A stretch of DNA of 64,000 nt from Halalkalicoccus sp. CGA53 (GCF_036429475.1 NZ_CP144125.1:1984001-2048000); one strand, 5' to 3'. Numbered from the stretch's first letter, positions 1 to 8,136 are shown. Translations and numbers: made by a program. The notes: a model not told the origin generated them from the letters alone.

Positions 1-161
1 TACTCGTAGGTGAGCCGCGAGAGCCCCTGCGTTCTCGCCTTCCGGTCGTGCCAGGTGGGCGTCTCGTCGTCCGGCGGGACGTTCGCCGGCAGCCCGCCGT
101 CGGTCTCGGGGGCCTCGCCCCCGTCGGTTCTGGCGTCGTCGGTGGTGTCTCTCTCGGTCAT
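1..161 (-). CDS. Cytochrome b C-terminal-type subunit of bc complex (5' part only)
   Basis: An ATG at 161-159 lies 2 nt after the stop of the cytochrome b6-like gene. It opens a frame that stays open to the window edge, about 53 codons. The visible part is a hydrophilic, acidic Asp/Thr/Gly-rich leader that begins MTERDTTDDART and has no membrane segment yet. In haloarchaeal bc-type complexes the next gene normally encodes the second half of cytochrome b (the subunit IV-like part) plus extra membrane helices. The call rests on this position and on the tight spacing, because no diagnostic residue is inside the window. The gene is cut by the window boundary, not broken. Confidence 0.6.
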   Translation of the reverse strand, partial: MTERDTTDDARTDGGEAPETDGGLPANVPPDDETPTWHDRKARTQGLSRLTYE

Positions 162-163
162 GA

Positions 164-970
164 TCAGTGTGGCTCCGCGATCCCCTGCATCCAGACGATC
201 CCCACGTGGATCGCGATCAGCGCGGTGACGACGAACGGCAGGATGAACACGTGGAGGATGTACATCCGCTGGATCGTCGGCTCTCCGAGGGTAAACCCGC
301 CGAAGACTAACTGGGCGGTCCACTCTCCGATCAGCGGGATCGACAGCGCCATCTCGACGCCGATCTGACCCGCCCAGTACGACAGCTGGCTCCAGGGCAG
401 CAGGTAGCCCGTGTAGCCGAAGACCATCGTCAGGCTGATCAGCACGATGCCGAGCAGCCAGTTCAGCTCCCGGGGCTCTTTGTACGCGCCCGTGAAGTAG
501 ACCCGCAGCATGTGCAAGAACACCGCCGCGGTCATGATCTGGGCGGACCAGCGGTGTAAGCTCCTGAGGAACGACCCGAAGTTCAGGTCGATCATGATCG
601 TCTGGGCGACGTGAGCGTAGGCGACGTAGGCGTACTCGGGGTGTTCGGCCGTCGACGGCGAGTAGTAGAAGCCGAGGATTCCCCCCGTAACCGCCGCGAC
701 GATGTAGGCGAGGATCGAGAAGAACCCGAGCGAGTAGAGCGGATACCAGTACCAGAACTTGTTGTCGAGGTTATACTGCTCGGTGTGGCTCTTGGGCATC
801 TGGAGGTTGATCTTGTAGTACATGTCCTCCATCAGCTCGAGGTAGTCGACGATCCGGAGCCGTTTGTCGAGGTACATCAGCCCGTAGAGATAGCCCTCCT
901 CGATCGGCGAGAGGTCGCGCTCGTCCATCCAGGCCCGGTTGTCGAGCTCGTCGCGTGGTTCGAGGCTCAT
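164..970 (-). CDS. Cytochrome b N-terminal (b6-like) subunit of bc complex
   Basis: A 268-residue integral membrane protein that would carry both b-type hemes of a quinol-oxidising bc-type complex. Helix B shows a His pair 14 residues apart in a segment starting LHRWSAQIM and ending LHML. The later helix shows a His pair 15 residues apart (YILHVF...AIH), the spacing of b6-type rather than mitochondrial cytochrome b. A charged N-terminal domain of about 70 residues precedes the first helix. The start at 970 is chosen because its ATG overlaps the Rieske stop (ATGA), implying translational coupling; the longer upstream frame lies inside the Rieske gene. The next gene starts 2 nt after this stop. 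Confidence 0.93.
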   Translation of the reverse strand: MSLEPRDELDNRAWMDERDLSPIEEGYLYGLMYLDKRLRIVDYLELMEDMYYKINLQMPKSHTEQYNLDNKFWYWYPLYSLGFFSILAYIVAAVTGGILGFYYSPSTAEHPEYAYVAYAHVAQTIMIDLNFGSFLRSLHRWSAQIMTAAVFLHMLRVYFTGAYKEPRELNWLLGIVLISLTMVFGYTGYLLPWSQLSYWAGQIGVEMALSIPLIGEWTAQLVFGGFTLGEPTIQRMYILHVFILPFVVTALIAIHVGIVWMQGIAEPH

Positions 971-1830
971 AGGTCGTCGTCCTCTCTGGGCAGTGAGACG
1001 AAGCTCTGTTCGAGGATCGTGAACGGGTCGTAGACCGACTGGTGACACTGGCAGTAGATCTCGTCACCGGTGCCGAACTGCATCGACTCGCGGGTCACCT
1101 TCCAGCCGGGGATACAGCAGAAGTGCGTACAGGTGTTGTAGACGGCGATGAACCCCTCGTCGGTGCTCGCCTCCATCCACTCGTCGTTCGCCGCGGCCTC
1201 CTCGATCCGCTCGCTCCTGATGATCAGGACCGGGATCGTATCGGCTGAGCCGACGTCGTCGCCCTCCGACCGCCAGCGGGCGTTCGCGGGCTTCCCGATA
1301 CCGGAGGTCCCGATGTCCTGCTCTGCCTCCCAGTCCATGTAGTCGTCGAAGTCGTCGACGTGGATCCGGTCGCCCGCCTCGACGTCCGACTGCTGCCACT
1401 CGTACTGGGTCAGATCGGAGTAGTGGAAGTAGTCGTCCTGGTCGGCCGTCGGCGCGAGGCCGGGAACCGTCTGGCCCCCACAGTAGTGGAACCACTCGGA
1501 GGAGTACTCGATGCCGCCGAGTTCCTCCTCGGCGATGACGACCGTCTCGCCCTCGACCTCAATCTCCTCGGTCTCGGGCCAGATACCCTCCAGATACCCC
1601 TCGTCGTCGACCCGGAGGGGGATCTGTGGCATCCCGTTCGGTGCGGGGCCGTCGACGAGCTCGGTGCCCATGAAGTTCCTGACACCGCCGCCGACGGGCG
1701 ACGGGGGCGTCGAGGTGTTCACGGCCGCGGCGCCCGAGGCGCCGAAGCCGGCGACGGCGGCCGCGCCGACGACTCCCTTCACGAACCGTCGGCGATCGGA
1801 TTCGACTGGATACTTGTCTTCGTCTGCCAT
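967..1830 (-). CDS. Rieske [2Fe-2S] protein of bc complex
   Basis: A 287-residue iron-sulfur subunit that takes electrons from quinol. Box I is CTHFCC (ligands about Cys234 and His236, disulfide Cys239) and box II is CQCH (ligands about Cys260 and His263, disulfide Cys262). The N-terminus has a twin-arginine-like motif (SDRRRFVKG) followed by a hydrophobic Ala/Gly stretch, so it is probably Tat-exported and membrane-anchored. The region of roughly 190 residues between anchor and box I is longer than in bacterial Rieske proteins and very acidic, as expected in high salt. The ATG at 1830 is 2 nt after the upstream stop. The next gene overlaps the stop by 4 nt. Confidence 0.95.
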   Translation of the reverse strand: MADEDKYPVESDRRRFVKGVVGAAAVAGFGASGAAAVNTSTPPSPVGGGVRNFMGTELVDGPAPNGMPQIPLRVDDEGYLEGIWPETEEIEVEGETVVIAEEELGGIEYSSEWFHYCGGQTVPGLAPTADQDDYFHYSDLTQYEWQQSDVEAGDRIHVDDFDDYMDWEAEQDIGTSGIGKPANARWRSEGDDVGSADTIPVLIIRSERIEEAAANDEWMEASTDEGFIAVYNTCTHFCCIPGWKVTRESMQFGTGDEIYCQCHQSVYDPFTILEQSFVSLPREDDDL

Positions 1831-1832
1831 GA

Positions 1833-2219
1833 TTACCTCTTGTGATACGGGTAGACCGCTCGCTTCACGTGCTCCCAGGCACCGTCCCAGTACTCCCCGC
1901 CGTCGGCCTGGTCCCCACGGACGTAGAGGTCCTCCCACTTCCGCCGTCGTTTCTTCACGATCATCACGTCCGGGAGGAACTCCTTCCGGTAGAGCACCAG
2001 GATGAACGCGAGGTTGATGAAGATCGCCGCGAGCAACAGTCCGAGGTAGATGTTCCCGGCCTGCGTGGTGCCCCACGCGCTCACGAGCCCGTAGGTGAAG
2101 ACGCCGACGAACACCACCTCGATGATCGTCAGGACGACGATCGCGATCGCGGCGACGGTCGACTCGCGTGCCGGCTCGTACCGGTGGATGTCGCCGTAGG
2201 AGCTTCCGGAGGAGCTCAT
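1833..2219 (-). CDS. Small two-helix membrane protein of the bc operon (DUF7318-like)
   Basis: A 128-residue protein with two hydrophobic segments at about residues 21-48 and 55-78, followed by a basic stretch (VKKRRRKWEDL) and an aromatic-rich tail. I recognise it as the small conserved protein that accompanies haloarchaeal bc-complex genes; the DUF7318 label is from memory. No catalytic or cofactor motif is visible. The ATG at 2219 overlaps the halocyanin stop by one base (TGATG), and the Rieske gene follows after 2 nt, so it is co-translated with the complex. An assembly or accessory-subunit role is inferred from position only. Confidence 0.8.
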   Translation of the reverse strand: MSSSGSSYGDIHRYEPARESTVAAIAIVVLTIIEVVFVGVFTYGLVSAWGTTQAGNIYLGLLLAAIFINLAFILVLYRKEFLPDVMIVKKRRRKWEDLYVRGDQADGGEYWDGAWEHVKRAVYPYHKR

Positions 2220-2851
2220 CAGTTACCCCCCTTCGCGTTCGGCGACTCGCCGTACTTGAGCGTGTAGAACGTGAAGATCAGCGAGACGACGATCGCGAGG
2301 ATCGCGCCGACGCCGACGTAGTGTTCGCGGATGTCCACGCCCATGTCCGTCGGCTCCATCGCGCCCGGTCCCTCTGCCGCCTCGACGGTGTCGATGTCGT
2401 CGCCGACGGCGACGCCACCGAACATGTTCTGGGCGTCGTGGGGAAGGCAGTGGTAGAACGTGATCCCGCCCTCCTCGAACGTGTGCTCGAAGGTGAAGCC
2501 GGCCTCGTCGGTCGTCTCGCTCTCGAAGTCGTGGTCTCCCTCGACCGTCTCGACGTTGTGAGCGCCGCCCTCGCCGGTCCACTCCCAGACGACCGTCGCT
2601 CCCTCGTCGATCCAGATCGCCGGCGGGGCGAACTGGAGCCCGTCGCCGGCACCGACGTCGACGACGACCTCGTCCTCCCCGCGGAGGTCCTCGGTCTCGC
2701 TGTAGTTCGGCGCGTCGGTCACCCCCTCCGGCCAGTCGGGCGCCTCCTCCTGGGCGGCGGCCGTCCCGGTGCCGGCCGTGAGCCCCGCGCCCGCGGCGGC
2801 GGCTCCACCGGCTACGCCGCCGCTTGCACGCATAAATTCCCGTCGGTTCAT
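2219..2851 (-). CDS. Halocyanin-like blue copper protein with C-terminal membrane anchor
   Basis: A 210-residue cupredoxin that would accept electrons from the bc complex at the outer membrane face. A Tat-like start (MNRREFMRASGG) leads into an Ala/Gly-rich signal. The copper site is complete: His98 (GGAHNVE), Cys135 and His138 (YHCLPH) and Met143 (QNM). A transmembrane helix near residues 178-197 anchors the C-terminus. That differs from many halocyanins, which are lipoprotein-anchored at the N-terminus. It sits between two uncharacterised membrane genes and overlaps the next one by one base. Function is firm as a copper electron carrier; the partner is inferred from the operon. Confidence 0.92.
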   Translation of the reverse strand: MNRREFMRASGGVAGGAAAAGAGLTAGTGTAAAQEEAPDWPEGVTDAPNYSETEDLRGEDEVVVDVGAGDGLQFAPPAIWIDEGATVVWEWTGEGGAHNVETVEGDHDFESETTDEAGFTFEHTFEEGGITFYHCLPHDAQNMFGGVAVGDDIDTVEAAEGPGAMEPTDMGVDIREHYVGVGAILAIVVSLIFTFYTLKYGESPNAKGGN

Positions 2852-2902
2852 ACACGAAAAGCTCAGGACCGTGCTCGCTTAAACCCACCGATGGGCGGGC
2901 AT

Positions 2903-3709
2903 TCACTCGCCCTCCTCGGGCTCCGAGACCGCCTCCATCGGCACCAGTTTACCCCCCTCTACCGGGACGAACTCGGGCCGCTCGGGCGAGTGGACGTGCG
3001 CCGCGCGCAGCCGGTCGCGGTACTCCACCGCGCGGAACCGATCGGAGAGACGGGCGTTCGCCACCGTGATGAAGAGAAAGAGACTGCCCACGAGGAAGAT
3101 CCCCCCGAGGACGAACGGGATCAGTCGCGTCCCGATCGCTCCCCCCGAGAAGACCGACGCGAGGATCATCCCCAGCCCGGAGAGCCCGAGCCCGAACGCG
3201 AGCACCTGGAGCATCTTGTTCCCCAGGTCGCCGGTCCCCTCGGGCACCTCCTCGGGGCTCGGCAGCTCCCAGTCCTCCGGTGGCTCCTCCACCTCGTAGT
3301 CGTCCATCGAACAGAGCGCGACGCTCGGCTTGACGTCCCGGACGACGGTTCCGGTTCCCTCGACCGCGCCGTCGGGATAGACGATCGCGTATCCCTCGTC
3401 CGAGTACGCGAGCAGGTGTGGCTCGTCCTCCTCGAGACGCTCGAGTACCGCGAAGACGTCGCGATAGGCGATCCGACGCTGCAGGTCGCGTTCGACCCGG
3501 TCGATCAGCTCCTCCCCCGTAATCCAGGAGTCGTGGTCGAACGCCGCCTCCCACCCTTCGAGGCCGAGCTTCTCCATCTCCCGGGGGCCGAACGACTCGA
3601 AGTCTCCCTCGGAGAGCTCCGCGCTCGCCGCTCGTTCGGCCTTCCCCCGGCGCTCTCCCCGCGCGGAGTCGGCGGCCTCGGACCCCGACGAGGGGTTGGC
3701 GTCGCTCAT
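2903..3709 (-). CDS. Uncharacterised two-helix protein at head of bc operon (DUF7319-like)
   Basis: A 268-residue protein, first gene of the operon. Residues 1-35 are low-complexity and charged. The region of about residues 40-130 looks like a folded soluble domain, with a helix-rich segment (GEELIDRVERDL) that could be winged-helix-like. Two hydrophobic helices lie at about residues 168-188 and 193-213, followed by a soluble tail. I know no function for the family; the DUF7319 name is from memory. A 51-nt gap separates it from halocyanin. Its conserved place beside Rieske and cytochrome b genes in haloarchaea suggests assembly or regulation of the complex, which is inference. Confidence 0.75.
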   Translation of the reverse strand: MSDANPSSGSEAADSARGERRGKAERAASAELSEGDFESFGPREMEKLGLEGWEAAFDHDSWITGEELIDRVERDLQRRIAYRDVFAVLERLEEDEPHLLAYSDEGYAIVYPDGAVEGTGTVVRDVKPSVALCSMDDYEVEEPPEDWELPSPEEVPEGTGDLGNKMLQVLAFGLGLSGLGMILASVFSGGAIGTRLIPFVLGGIFLVGSLFLFITVANARLSDRFRAVEYRDRLRAAHVHSPERPEFVPVEGGKLVPMEAVSEPEEGE

Positions 3710-3797
3710 CGCGCTCCCCTAGGGTCGGCAGCCTCAAACCAGTTGTGACACGGCCGGAGTCGGGCCGTTTAACGCCGATGGCTCCGTAGCTCGGGCG

Positions 3798-4280
3798 ATG
3801 ACGAGCGAGTTCTTCTGGGCGACGGCCGCCGTCGTCTGTGTGACCGCGAGCTTCCCCTTCTACCTCTACGGCGCGAAGATCGTCCTCGACGCCGAGACGG
3901 TCACCTGGACGGTGCTCACCCGTCACCTACGGTACATCGTCACCGGGCTCCTCCTCACCGGCGGGCCGGTCGTCCTCTGGATGGCCCCGCGGATGTTCGA
4001 CGAGCTGACCGGCTTCGCCGCGATGCACATCGTCGCCGGGCTCCAGGCGTACGCCTTCCTGCTGTTCGCGCTGACCGGTATCGTCCGGATCTTCCAGGCG
4101 AAACGTCGACACAACCTCTACCACGAGCCCGACCCCGCGGTCGAGATCGACGACCTCCACGAGAACATGTCCGCCTGGCGGTTTCGCCTGCGCGTCGGCG
4201 TCGCCGGCTACGTTCTCTGCTGGCTACTCGCCTACGTACTCGGGATGATCCGCTACGTGCTCCGGTATCCCGTCCTCTAG
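3798..4280 (+). CDS. Four-helix membrane protein beside bc operon (DUF7321-like)
   Basis: A 160-residue protein with four predicted helices at about residues 5-25, 46-66, 75-97 and 134-156. Cytoplasmic loops are rich in His, Arg and Glu (RIFQAKRRHNLYHEP). It is divergent from the bc operon, starting 88 nt from the operon's first ATG, so the two probably share a regulatory region. No enzymatic motif is visible. The DUF7321 association with bc loci is from memory. Its TAG stop shares a palindromic ctag with the stop of the convergent small acidic gene. Confidence 0.75.
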   Translation: MTSEFFWATAAVVCVTASFPFYLYGAKIVLDAETVTWTVLTRHLRYIVTGLLLTGGPVVLWMAPRMFDELTGFAAMHIVAGLQAYAFLLFALTGIVRIFQAKRRHNLYHEPDPAVEIDDLHENMSAWRFRLRVGVAGYVLCWLLAYVLGMIRYVLRYPVL

Positions 4281-4474
4281 CTGTTGAAGGGCTCCTCGTC
4301 GCGGTGGTTGTCGGGGTTCTCCTCCTCTCTGGCCGCCCGCTCTCGCTCCTCGGAGTGGCTGACGTCGGTGTCGTCCTCGCGAGCCTCGCGGGCGACCTCG
4401 CGCTCCTCGTCGGCCTCCTCCTCGTCTCCCTCGTGTGCCAGTTCGACGTCGCGTCCGTGGTCGTCGTCGGTCAT
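4277..4474 (-). CDS. Small acidic hypothetical protein
   Basis: A 65-residue, extremely hydrophilic protein made mostly of Glu, Asp, Arg and Ala, with no hydrophobic core; probably disordered or a single charged helix. The ATG at 4474 lies 115 nt from the divergent HTH gene at 4590. The intergenic segment carries a TATA-like cttatgta near 4508. The stop codon shares ctag (4277-4280) with the convergent membrane gene. Real coding is plausible because both flanking spaces fit and the frame ends exactly at the neighbour's stop, but I cannot name a family. Confidence 0.6.
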   Translation of the reverse strand: MTDDDHGRDVELAHEGDEEEADEEREVAREAREDDTDVSHSEERERAAREEENPDNHRDEEPFNS

Positions 4475-4589
4475 CGGATCGGGGTTCGAACCGAAGCCCG
4501 AAAGGCCTTATGTACGCACCCCACACCACCGATCGACGGCCCGCCGCGTCGAGACCGCGGGCGGGCACACCCAGGACGACGACAGGCAG

Positions 4590-4967
4590 ATGACGACACA
4601 CGACACCCACGCCGACCCGGAGACGAGCATCCGACCCGAAACAGCCGACGAACGGGAGTTCTTCGACGGGGCGTTCTCCGTCCTCGCGAACGGCCGACGC
4701 CGCCACGCGCTGTCGGTGCTCAGAGAGCACGGGACGGTCAGCCTCGCCGACCTCGCCGACGAGGTCGCCGTCCGCGAGCGCTCGCTCCCGCTCGCGGAGA
4801 TCCCGGCGGAGGCGGTCGCGGACCTCTACATGACGCTCTATCACCGACACGTCCCGCTGCTCGCCGAGGAGGGGTTCGTCGAGTACGACCAGGAGACGGA
4901 CACGGTCCGTGGGACCGAGAGCGTCCCCTCGATCGATCCGTATCTCGATACCGAGGGCGAGGACTGA
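4590..4967 (+). CDS. DUF7344-type winged-helix protein
   Basis: A 125-residue protein with the haloarchaeal DUF7344 pattern. A core near residues 24-60 (FSVLANGRRRHALSVLREHG, then LADLADEVAV) reads as helix-turn-helix. It is followed by a Tyr/His-rich helix (LYMTLYHRHVPLLAEEGFVEYD) that resembles the recognition and wing part of archaeal winged helices. Likely a DNA-binding regulator; the target is unknown. The ATG at 4590 is chosen because upstream sequence in frame is low-complexity antisense of the neighbour. Its TGA stop is the first base triplet of a 100-bp inverted-repeat element (4967-5066). The related gene at 33690 has the same element in the same place. Confidence 0.8.
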   Translation: MTTHDTHADPETSIRPETADEREFFDGAFSVLANGRRRHALSVLREHGTVSLADLADEVAVRERSLPLAEIPAEAVADLYMTLYHRHVPLLAEEGFVEYDQETDTVRGTESVPSIDPYLDTEGED

Positions 4968-5066
4968 TAGGGATCATCGTAGGAGTTCGTAGTTCCTCGA
5001 TTTCGAATCGAACGACACCGATGAGACGTGTGCCTGAGAGCTCCGGGTGGCTACGATGATCCCTAT
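4967..5066. repeat. 100-bp inverted-repeat element, copy 1
   Basis: The left end ATAGGGATCATCGTAG (4967-4982) and right end CTACGATGATCCCTAT (5051-5066) are perfect 16-bp inverted repeats around a 68-nt interior. The trinucleotide TGA sits immediately outside a 15-bp version of the ends on both sides, which could be a target duplication or simply conserved sequence. Copy 2 at 34127-34226 aligns without gaps. Counting by eye, 86 of 105 positions match over 4965-5069, with the right end perfectly conserved. Both copies begin at the stop codon of a DUF7344 gene. It could be a MITE, a bidirectional terminator or a structured RNA. Confidence 0.85.
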
Positions 5067-5242
5067 GAGAGGGATCGGCAGAGCTGTCCATCGTTTCGCG
5101 TCGCTGTGTCGGGGATCGAACGATATGGTGTGCTGCGTACAGCGCTCGTCCCTCGCAGGTCCCCACGCTCCCCTCTTCACGAGCGGTGCACGCTGCGGAA
5201 CGGCGATATAGTTCGAACGCCTAGTCGGTAGGCCGAAGAACG

Positions 5243-6046
5243 ATGCAAACGGTCGCCTCTGCGGACGGGACACCGATCGCCTACGAACGGACGGGAAGCG
5301 GACCACCGCTCGTGCTCGTCCACGGAATGGCCGGCAATCACGCGCGGTGGGAACTGTTCGAGGTCCGGTCCAAGTTGGCGAACCACGCGACGGTCTACGC
5401 GATGGACCGACGCGGTCACGGCGAGAGTGGCGACGCCGAGGAGTACGCTCTCGAGAGGGAGTTCGAGGACGTGGCCGCGGTCGTGGATTCGATCGACGAT
5501 CCGGTGACCCTCCTCGGGCATTCTCACGGCGGTCTCTGCGCTCTGGAGGCGGCTCTCCGAACCGACAACCTGCACACCCTCGTCGTGTACGAACCCGCAG
5601 GACCGTGGGAGATACCCCACCTCTACTCCGAGGAGGTGTACGAGGAGTTGAAAGCGCTGGTGGAGGACGGCGAGAACGAGCGAGCGCTCGTGCTATTTCT
5701 GCGCGGGGGCGTCGACCTTCCGGAGGCACAGATCGACGAACTCAGAACGGCGCCCAACTGGTCGGCCCGCGTGGACGAGGCACGGACGCTGGCTCGCGAG
5801 TACCGAGCGCCCGTGACCTACGCGTTCGAGCCCGAGCGGTTCGCGGACGTGACGACACCGACCGTACTGTTAGTCGGTAGCGAGAGCCCGGAATGGGTGA
5901 AGAACGCGACGGAGGCACTCGACGACGCGCTACCGAACAGCCGGATTTCGAGCCTGGAGGGGCACGGACATCTGGCGATGAACACCGCGCCGGAACTCTT
6001 CATCGACGAGGTGCTCACGATCGTACGAGAAGGCCACTGCGGGTGA
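5243..6046 (+). CDS. Alpha/beta-fold hydrolase
   Basis: A 267-residue cytoplasmic hydrolase of the esterase/haloalkane dehalogenase-like superfamily. It has the oxyanion motif VHGMAGN (residues 26-32), the nucleophile elbow GHSHGG with Ser94, and a C-terminal catalytic His in EGHGHLAMN (near 246). A short cap of about 60 residues follows the elbow. The catalytic acid position reads GSESPEW, so the usual Asp is not obvious; a Glu may serve. The substrate cannot be told from sequence. A TATA-like gatatagttc near 5205-5214 lies about 30 nt upstream. The gene stands alone, convergent with endonuclease III. Confidence 0.85.
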   Translation: MQTVASADGTPIAYERTGSGPPLVLVHGMAGNHARWELFEVRSKLANHATVYAMDRRGHGESGDAEEYALEREFEDVAAVVDSIDDPVTLLGHSHGGLCALEAALRTDNLHTLVVYEPAGPWEIPHLYSEEVYEELKALVEDGENERALVLFLRGGVDLPEAQIDELRTAPNWSARVDEARTLAREYRAPVTYAFEPERFADVTTPTVLLVGSESPEWVKNATEALDDALPNSRISSLEGHGHLAMNTAPELFIDEVLTIVREGHCG

Positions 6047-6171
6047 ACGGGGAGAAGGCGTGTCGCTGAAACGGACTCCTCCCGGAACCTGTCCCCTCCG
6101 TCCGTCAGTCCCGTCTCGATGGAGTTCCGACCGTCGCGGTAGAACGCGCGAGGACGTCCGCAGATCTCCGA

Positions 6172-6855
6172 TCACCACGGCTCGCCGCTCGCCAGATCCA
6201 CCTCGCCGTCGAGCCGCGACGACGGGCAGACGTCCTCCAGCACGCACGACCCGCAGTCCGGGCTCCGCGCGGAACAGACCGCCCGGCCGTGGCTGATACA
6301 GAGGTGGGTGAACTCCTTCCAGCGCTCGCGCGGGACGAGTTCCATCAGCTCCCGCTCGATCGCCTCGGGTGTCTCCCGTTCGGTCAGCCCGAGCCGACGC
6401 GAGAGCCGCATCACGTGCGTGTCGACGACCACGCCCTCGACCACCTCGTGGCCGTGCTGGAGGACGACGTTCGCGGTCTTTCGACCCACCCCGGGGAGGT
6501 CGGTGAGCTCGCCCATCGTCTTCGGCACCTCGCCGTCGTGTTCCTCGGCGATGATCGCACACGCCTCGCGGACGTACTCCGCCTTGTTGTTGTAGTAGGT
6601 GACGGAGCTGAGCGCCTCCGCCATCTCCGCCTGCGGGGCGTTCGCGTACTCCTCGGGTGTGCGGTAGGTCGCGAAGAGCTCCTCCGTGACCTCGTTCACC
6701 CGCTCGTCGGTACACTGTGCGGAGAGGATCACGGCGATCAGCAGTTCGAGTCGGTTCGAGAAGTCGAGGGAGATCGTCGAATCCGGGTACTCCTCCTCCA
6801 GGCGTTCGACCACGACCGCGATCTGTCCCTCACACGTGTCGAGCGGGCTTCCCAT
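6172..6855 (-). CDS. nth: Endonuclease III (DNA glycosylase/AP lyase)
   Basis: A 227-residue base-excision repair enzyme that removes oxidised pyrimidines and nicks at the abasic site. The helix-hairpin-helix LPGVGRKTANVV carries the catalytic Lys126; Asp145 lies in VVVDTH. The C-terminal [4Fe-4S] loop is complete: Cys194-x6-Cys201-x2-Cys204-x5-Cys210. Length fits the family. The ATG at 6855 is used because in-frame upstream sequence overlaps the neighbour's promoter and is Arg-rich, unlike the protein. It is divergent from the mevalonate-pathway gene that starts 94 nt away. Confidence 0.96.
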   Translation of the reverse strand: MGSPLDTCEGQIAVVVERLEEEYPDSTISLDFSNRLELLIAVILSAQCTDERVNEVTEELFATYRTPEEYANAPQAEMAEALSSVTYYNNKAEYVREACAIIAEEHDGEVPKTMGELTDLPGVGRKTANVVLQHGHEVVEGVVVDTHVMRLSRRLGLTERETPEAIERELMELVPRERWKEFTHLCISHGRAVCSARSPDCGSCVLEDVCPSSRLDGEVDLASGEPW

Positions 6856-6948
6856 GGGGGAGCCTTCGCTCGCGCGTGTTTGAGCGGTTCGGTTCGGCCG
6901 GGACCGGACAACGCAGTACTTATGCGAGCATCGGACGGGGGTCGACGT

Positions 6949-7920
6949 ATGAAGGCGACCGCGAAAGCCCACCCGATCCAGGGGCTCGCGAAGTACCACG
7001 GGATGCGCGACCCGGAGCTCAGACTGCCGTACCACGACAGCATCAGCGTCTGCACCGCGCCGAGTCACACGAAGACGACCGTCGAATTCGACGATTCCTT
7101 AGATCGGGACGAGTACGTCCTCGACGGCGAGCGCGTCGAGGGCCGGGGCGCCGAACGGATCGCCGTGGTGCTCGACCGGGTCCGCACGCTCGCGGACGTC
7201 GACACGCGCGTGCGCTTCGAGAGCGAGAACGACTTCCCCTCGAACGTCGGTTTCGGCTCCTCCTCCTCGGGCTTCGCCGCCCTCGCCCTCGCCGCGAGCG
7301 AGGCCGCCGGCCTCGACCTCTCGCTCCCGACGGTTTCCACCATCGCCCGACGTGGTTCTTCCTCGGCCGCACGGGCGGTCACCGGCGCGTTCAGCCAGCT
7401 CCACACCGGACTGAACGACGAGGACTGTCGCTCCGAGCGGATCGAGAGCGCTCTCGAGGAGGAGCTCCGGATCGTCGCCGGACTGGTCCCCGCGTACAAG
7501 GAAACGGAAGAAGCACACGAGGAGGCCGCCGACAGCCACATGTTCGGCGCGCGGATGGCCCACATGCACGGTCAGATCGCCGAACTCAGAGATGCGTTGA
7601 GAGAGGGCGACTTCGACCGGACGTTCTCGCTCGCCGAACACGACTCGCTCTCGCTCGCGGCGACGACGATGACCGGTCCCGCGGGCTGGGTCTACTGGCG
7701 GCCGGAGACCCTCGCGATCTTCGACGCGGTGAGAGAGCTCAGGGACGATGGCGTCCCCGCCTACTACTCGACCGACACCGGTGCGAGCGTCTACGTGAAC
7801 ACCCTGCCCGAGCACGTGGACCGGGTCGAGAAAGCAGTCTCGGACTGCGGCGTCGAGACCCACGTCTGGGAGGTGGGCGGTCCGGCCGAGCTGCTCGGAG
7901 AGGACGAGGCGCTCTTCTGA
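6949..7920 (+). CDS. mvaD: Phosphomevalonate decarboxylase
   Basis: A 323-residue GHMP-superfamily enzyme making isopentenyl phosphate in the haloarchaeal mevalonate route to ether lipids and carotenoids. The phosphate-binding motif is at residues 98-110 (SNVGFGSSSSGFA). A second Ser-rich motif (RRGSSSAARA) is near residue 135, and the catalytic Asp is in STDTGAS near residue 279. These follow the mevalonate 5-phosphate decarboxylase pattern described in haloarchaea rather than the diphosphomevalonate enzyme, though substrate choice is inferred from family. The ATG at 6949 is preferred over 6922: the cttatg stretch at the earlier ATG sits about 27 nt upstream like a TATA box, implying a leaderless transcript. 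Confidence 0.92.
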   Translation: MKATAKAHPIQGLAKYHGMRDPELRLPYHDSISVCTAPSHTKTTVEFDDSLDRDEYVLDGERVEGRGAERIAVVLDRVRTLADVDTRVRFESENDFPSNVGFGSSSSGFAALALAASEAAGLDLSLPTVSTIARRGSSSAARAVTGAFSQLHTGLNDEDCRSERIESALEEELRIVAGLVPAYKETEEAHEEAADSHMFGARMAHMHGQIAELRDALREGDFDRTFSLAEHDSLSLAATTMTGPAGWVYWRPETLAIFDAVRELRDDGVPAYYSTDTGASVYVNTLPEHVDRVEKAVSDCGVETHVWEVGGPAELLGEDEALF

Positions 7921-7969
7921 AAGCCCTCACGCGCGCTGGTATGTGCGCGTTCGCACTTTTACTGTCCAC

Positions 7970-8136
7970 CGGAAGAGCGGGGCTCTTCCGAGCCCTCGTT
8001 CGCTTCGCTCACGAGGACACCGAGCCCACAGGCGAGCCGTCGCGGTCACGACGGCTCGCCGAGTGGACCAGCCTTTCCCCTCCGGTTCGCGGCCGTCTCG
8101 AGACGGCCGCGAACCGGGACCGCCTGGACGTCCCGG
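7970..8136. other. Array of five stem-loops in the 313-nt gap after mvaD
   Basis: No gene fits in 7921-8233, but inverted repeats are packed together: a 9-bp stem (7970-7978 with 7982-7990, loop GGG); a 6-bp stem (7994-7999 with 8011-8016); a 12-bp stem (8031-8042 with 8049-8060); a perfect 36-bp palindrome (8082-8117, 18 bp per arm); and a 7-bp stem (8114-8120 with 8130-8136) that overlaps the foot of the palindrome, so the last two cannot form together. There is no strong T-tract. It may terminate mvaD transcription or regulate the flavoprotein gene starting at 8234. Confidence 0.7.

Noticed and set aside
2168-3748. 526-residue plus-strand frame over the halocyanin and DUF7319-like genes
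   Set aside because: It is Arg/Asp/Glu-rich low-complexity antisense of two well-supported minus-strand genes; GC-rich DNA leaves opposite frames open.
4974-5729. 251-residue minus frame over the hydrolase and repeat copy 1
   Set aside because: Arg/Pro-rich shadow; the intervening hydrolase on the plus strand is well supported.
6289-6948. N-terminal extension of the MvaD frame
   Set aside because: It lies antisense to endonuclease III, and the GHMP family starts at the chosen ATG.
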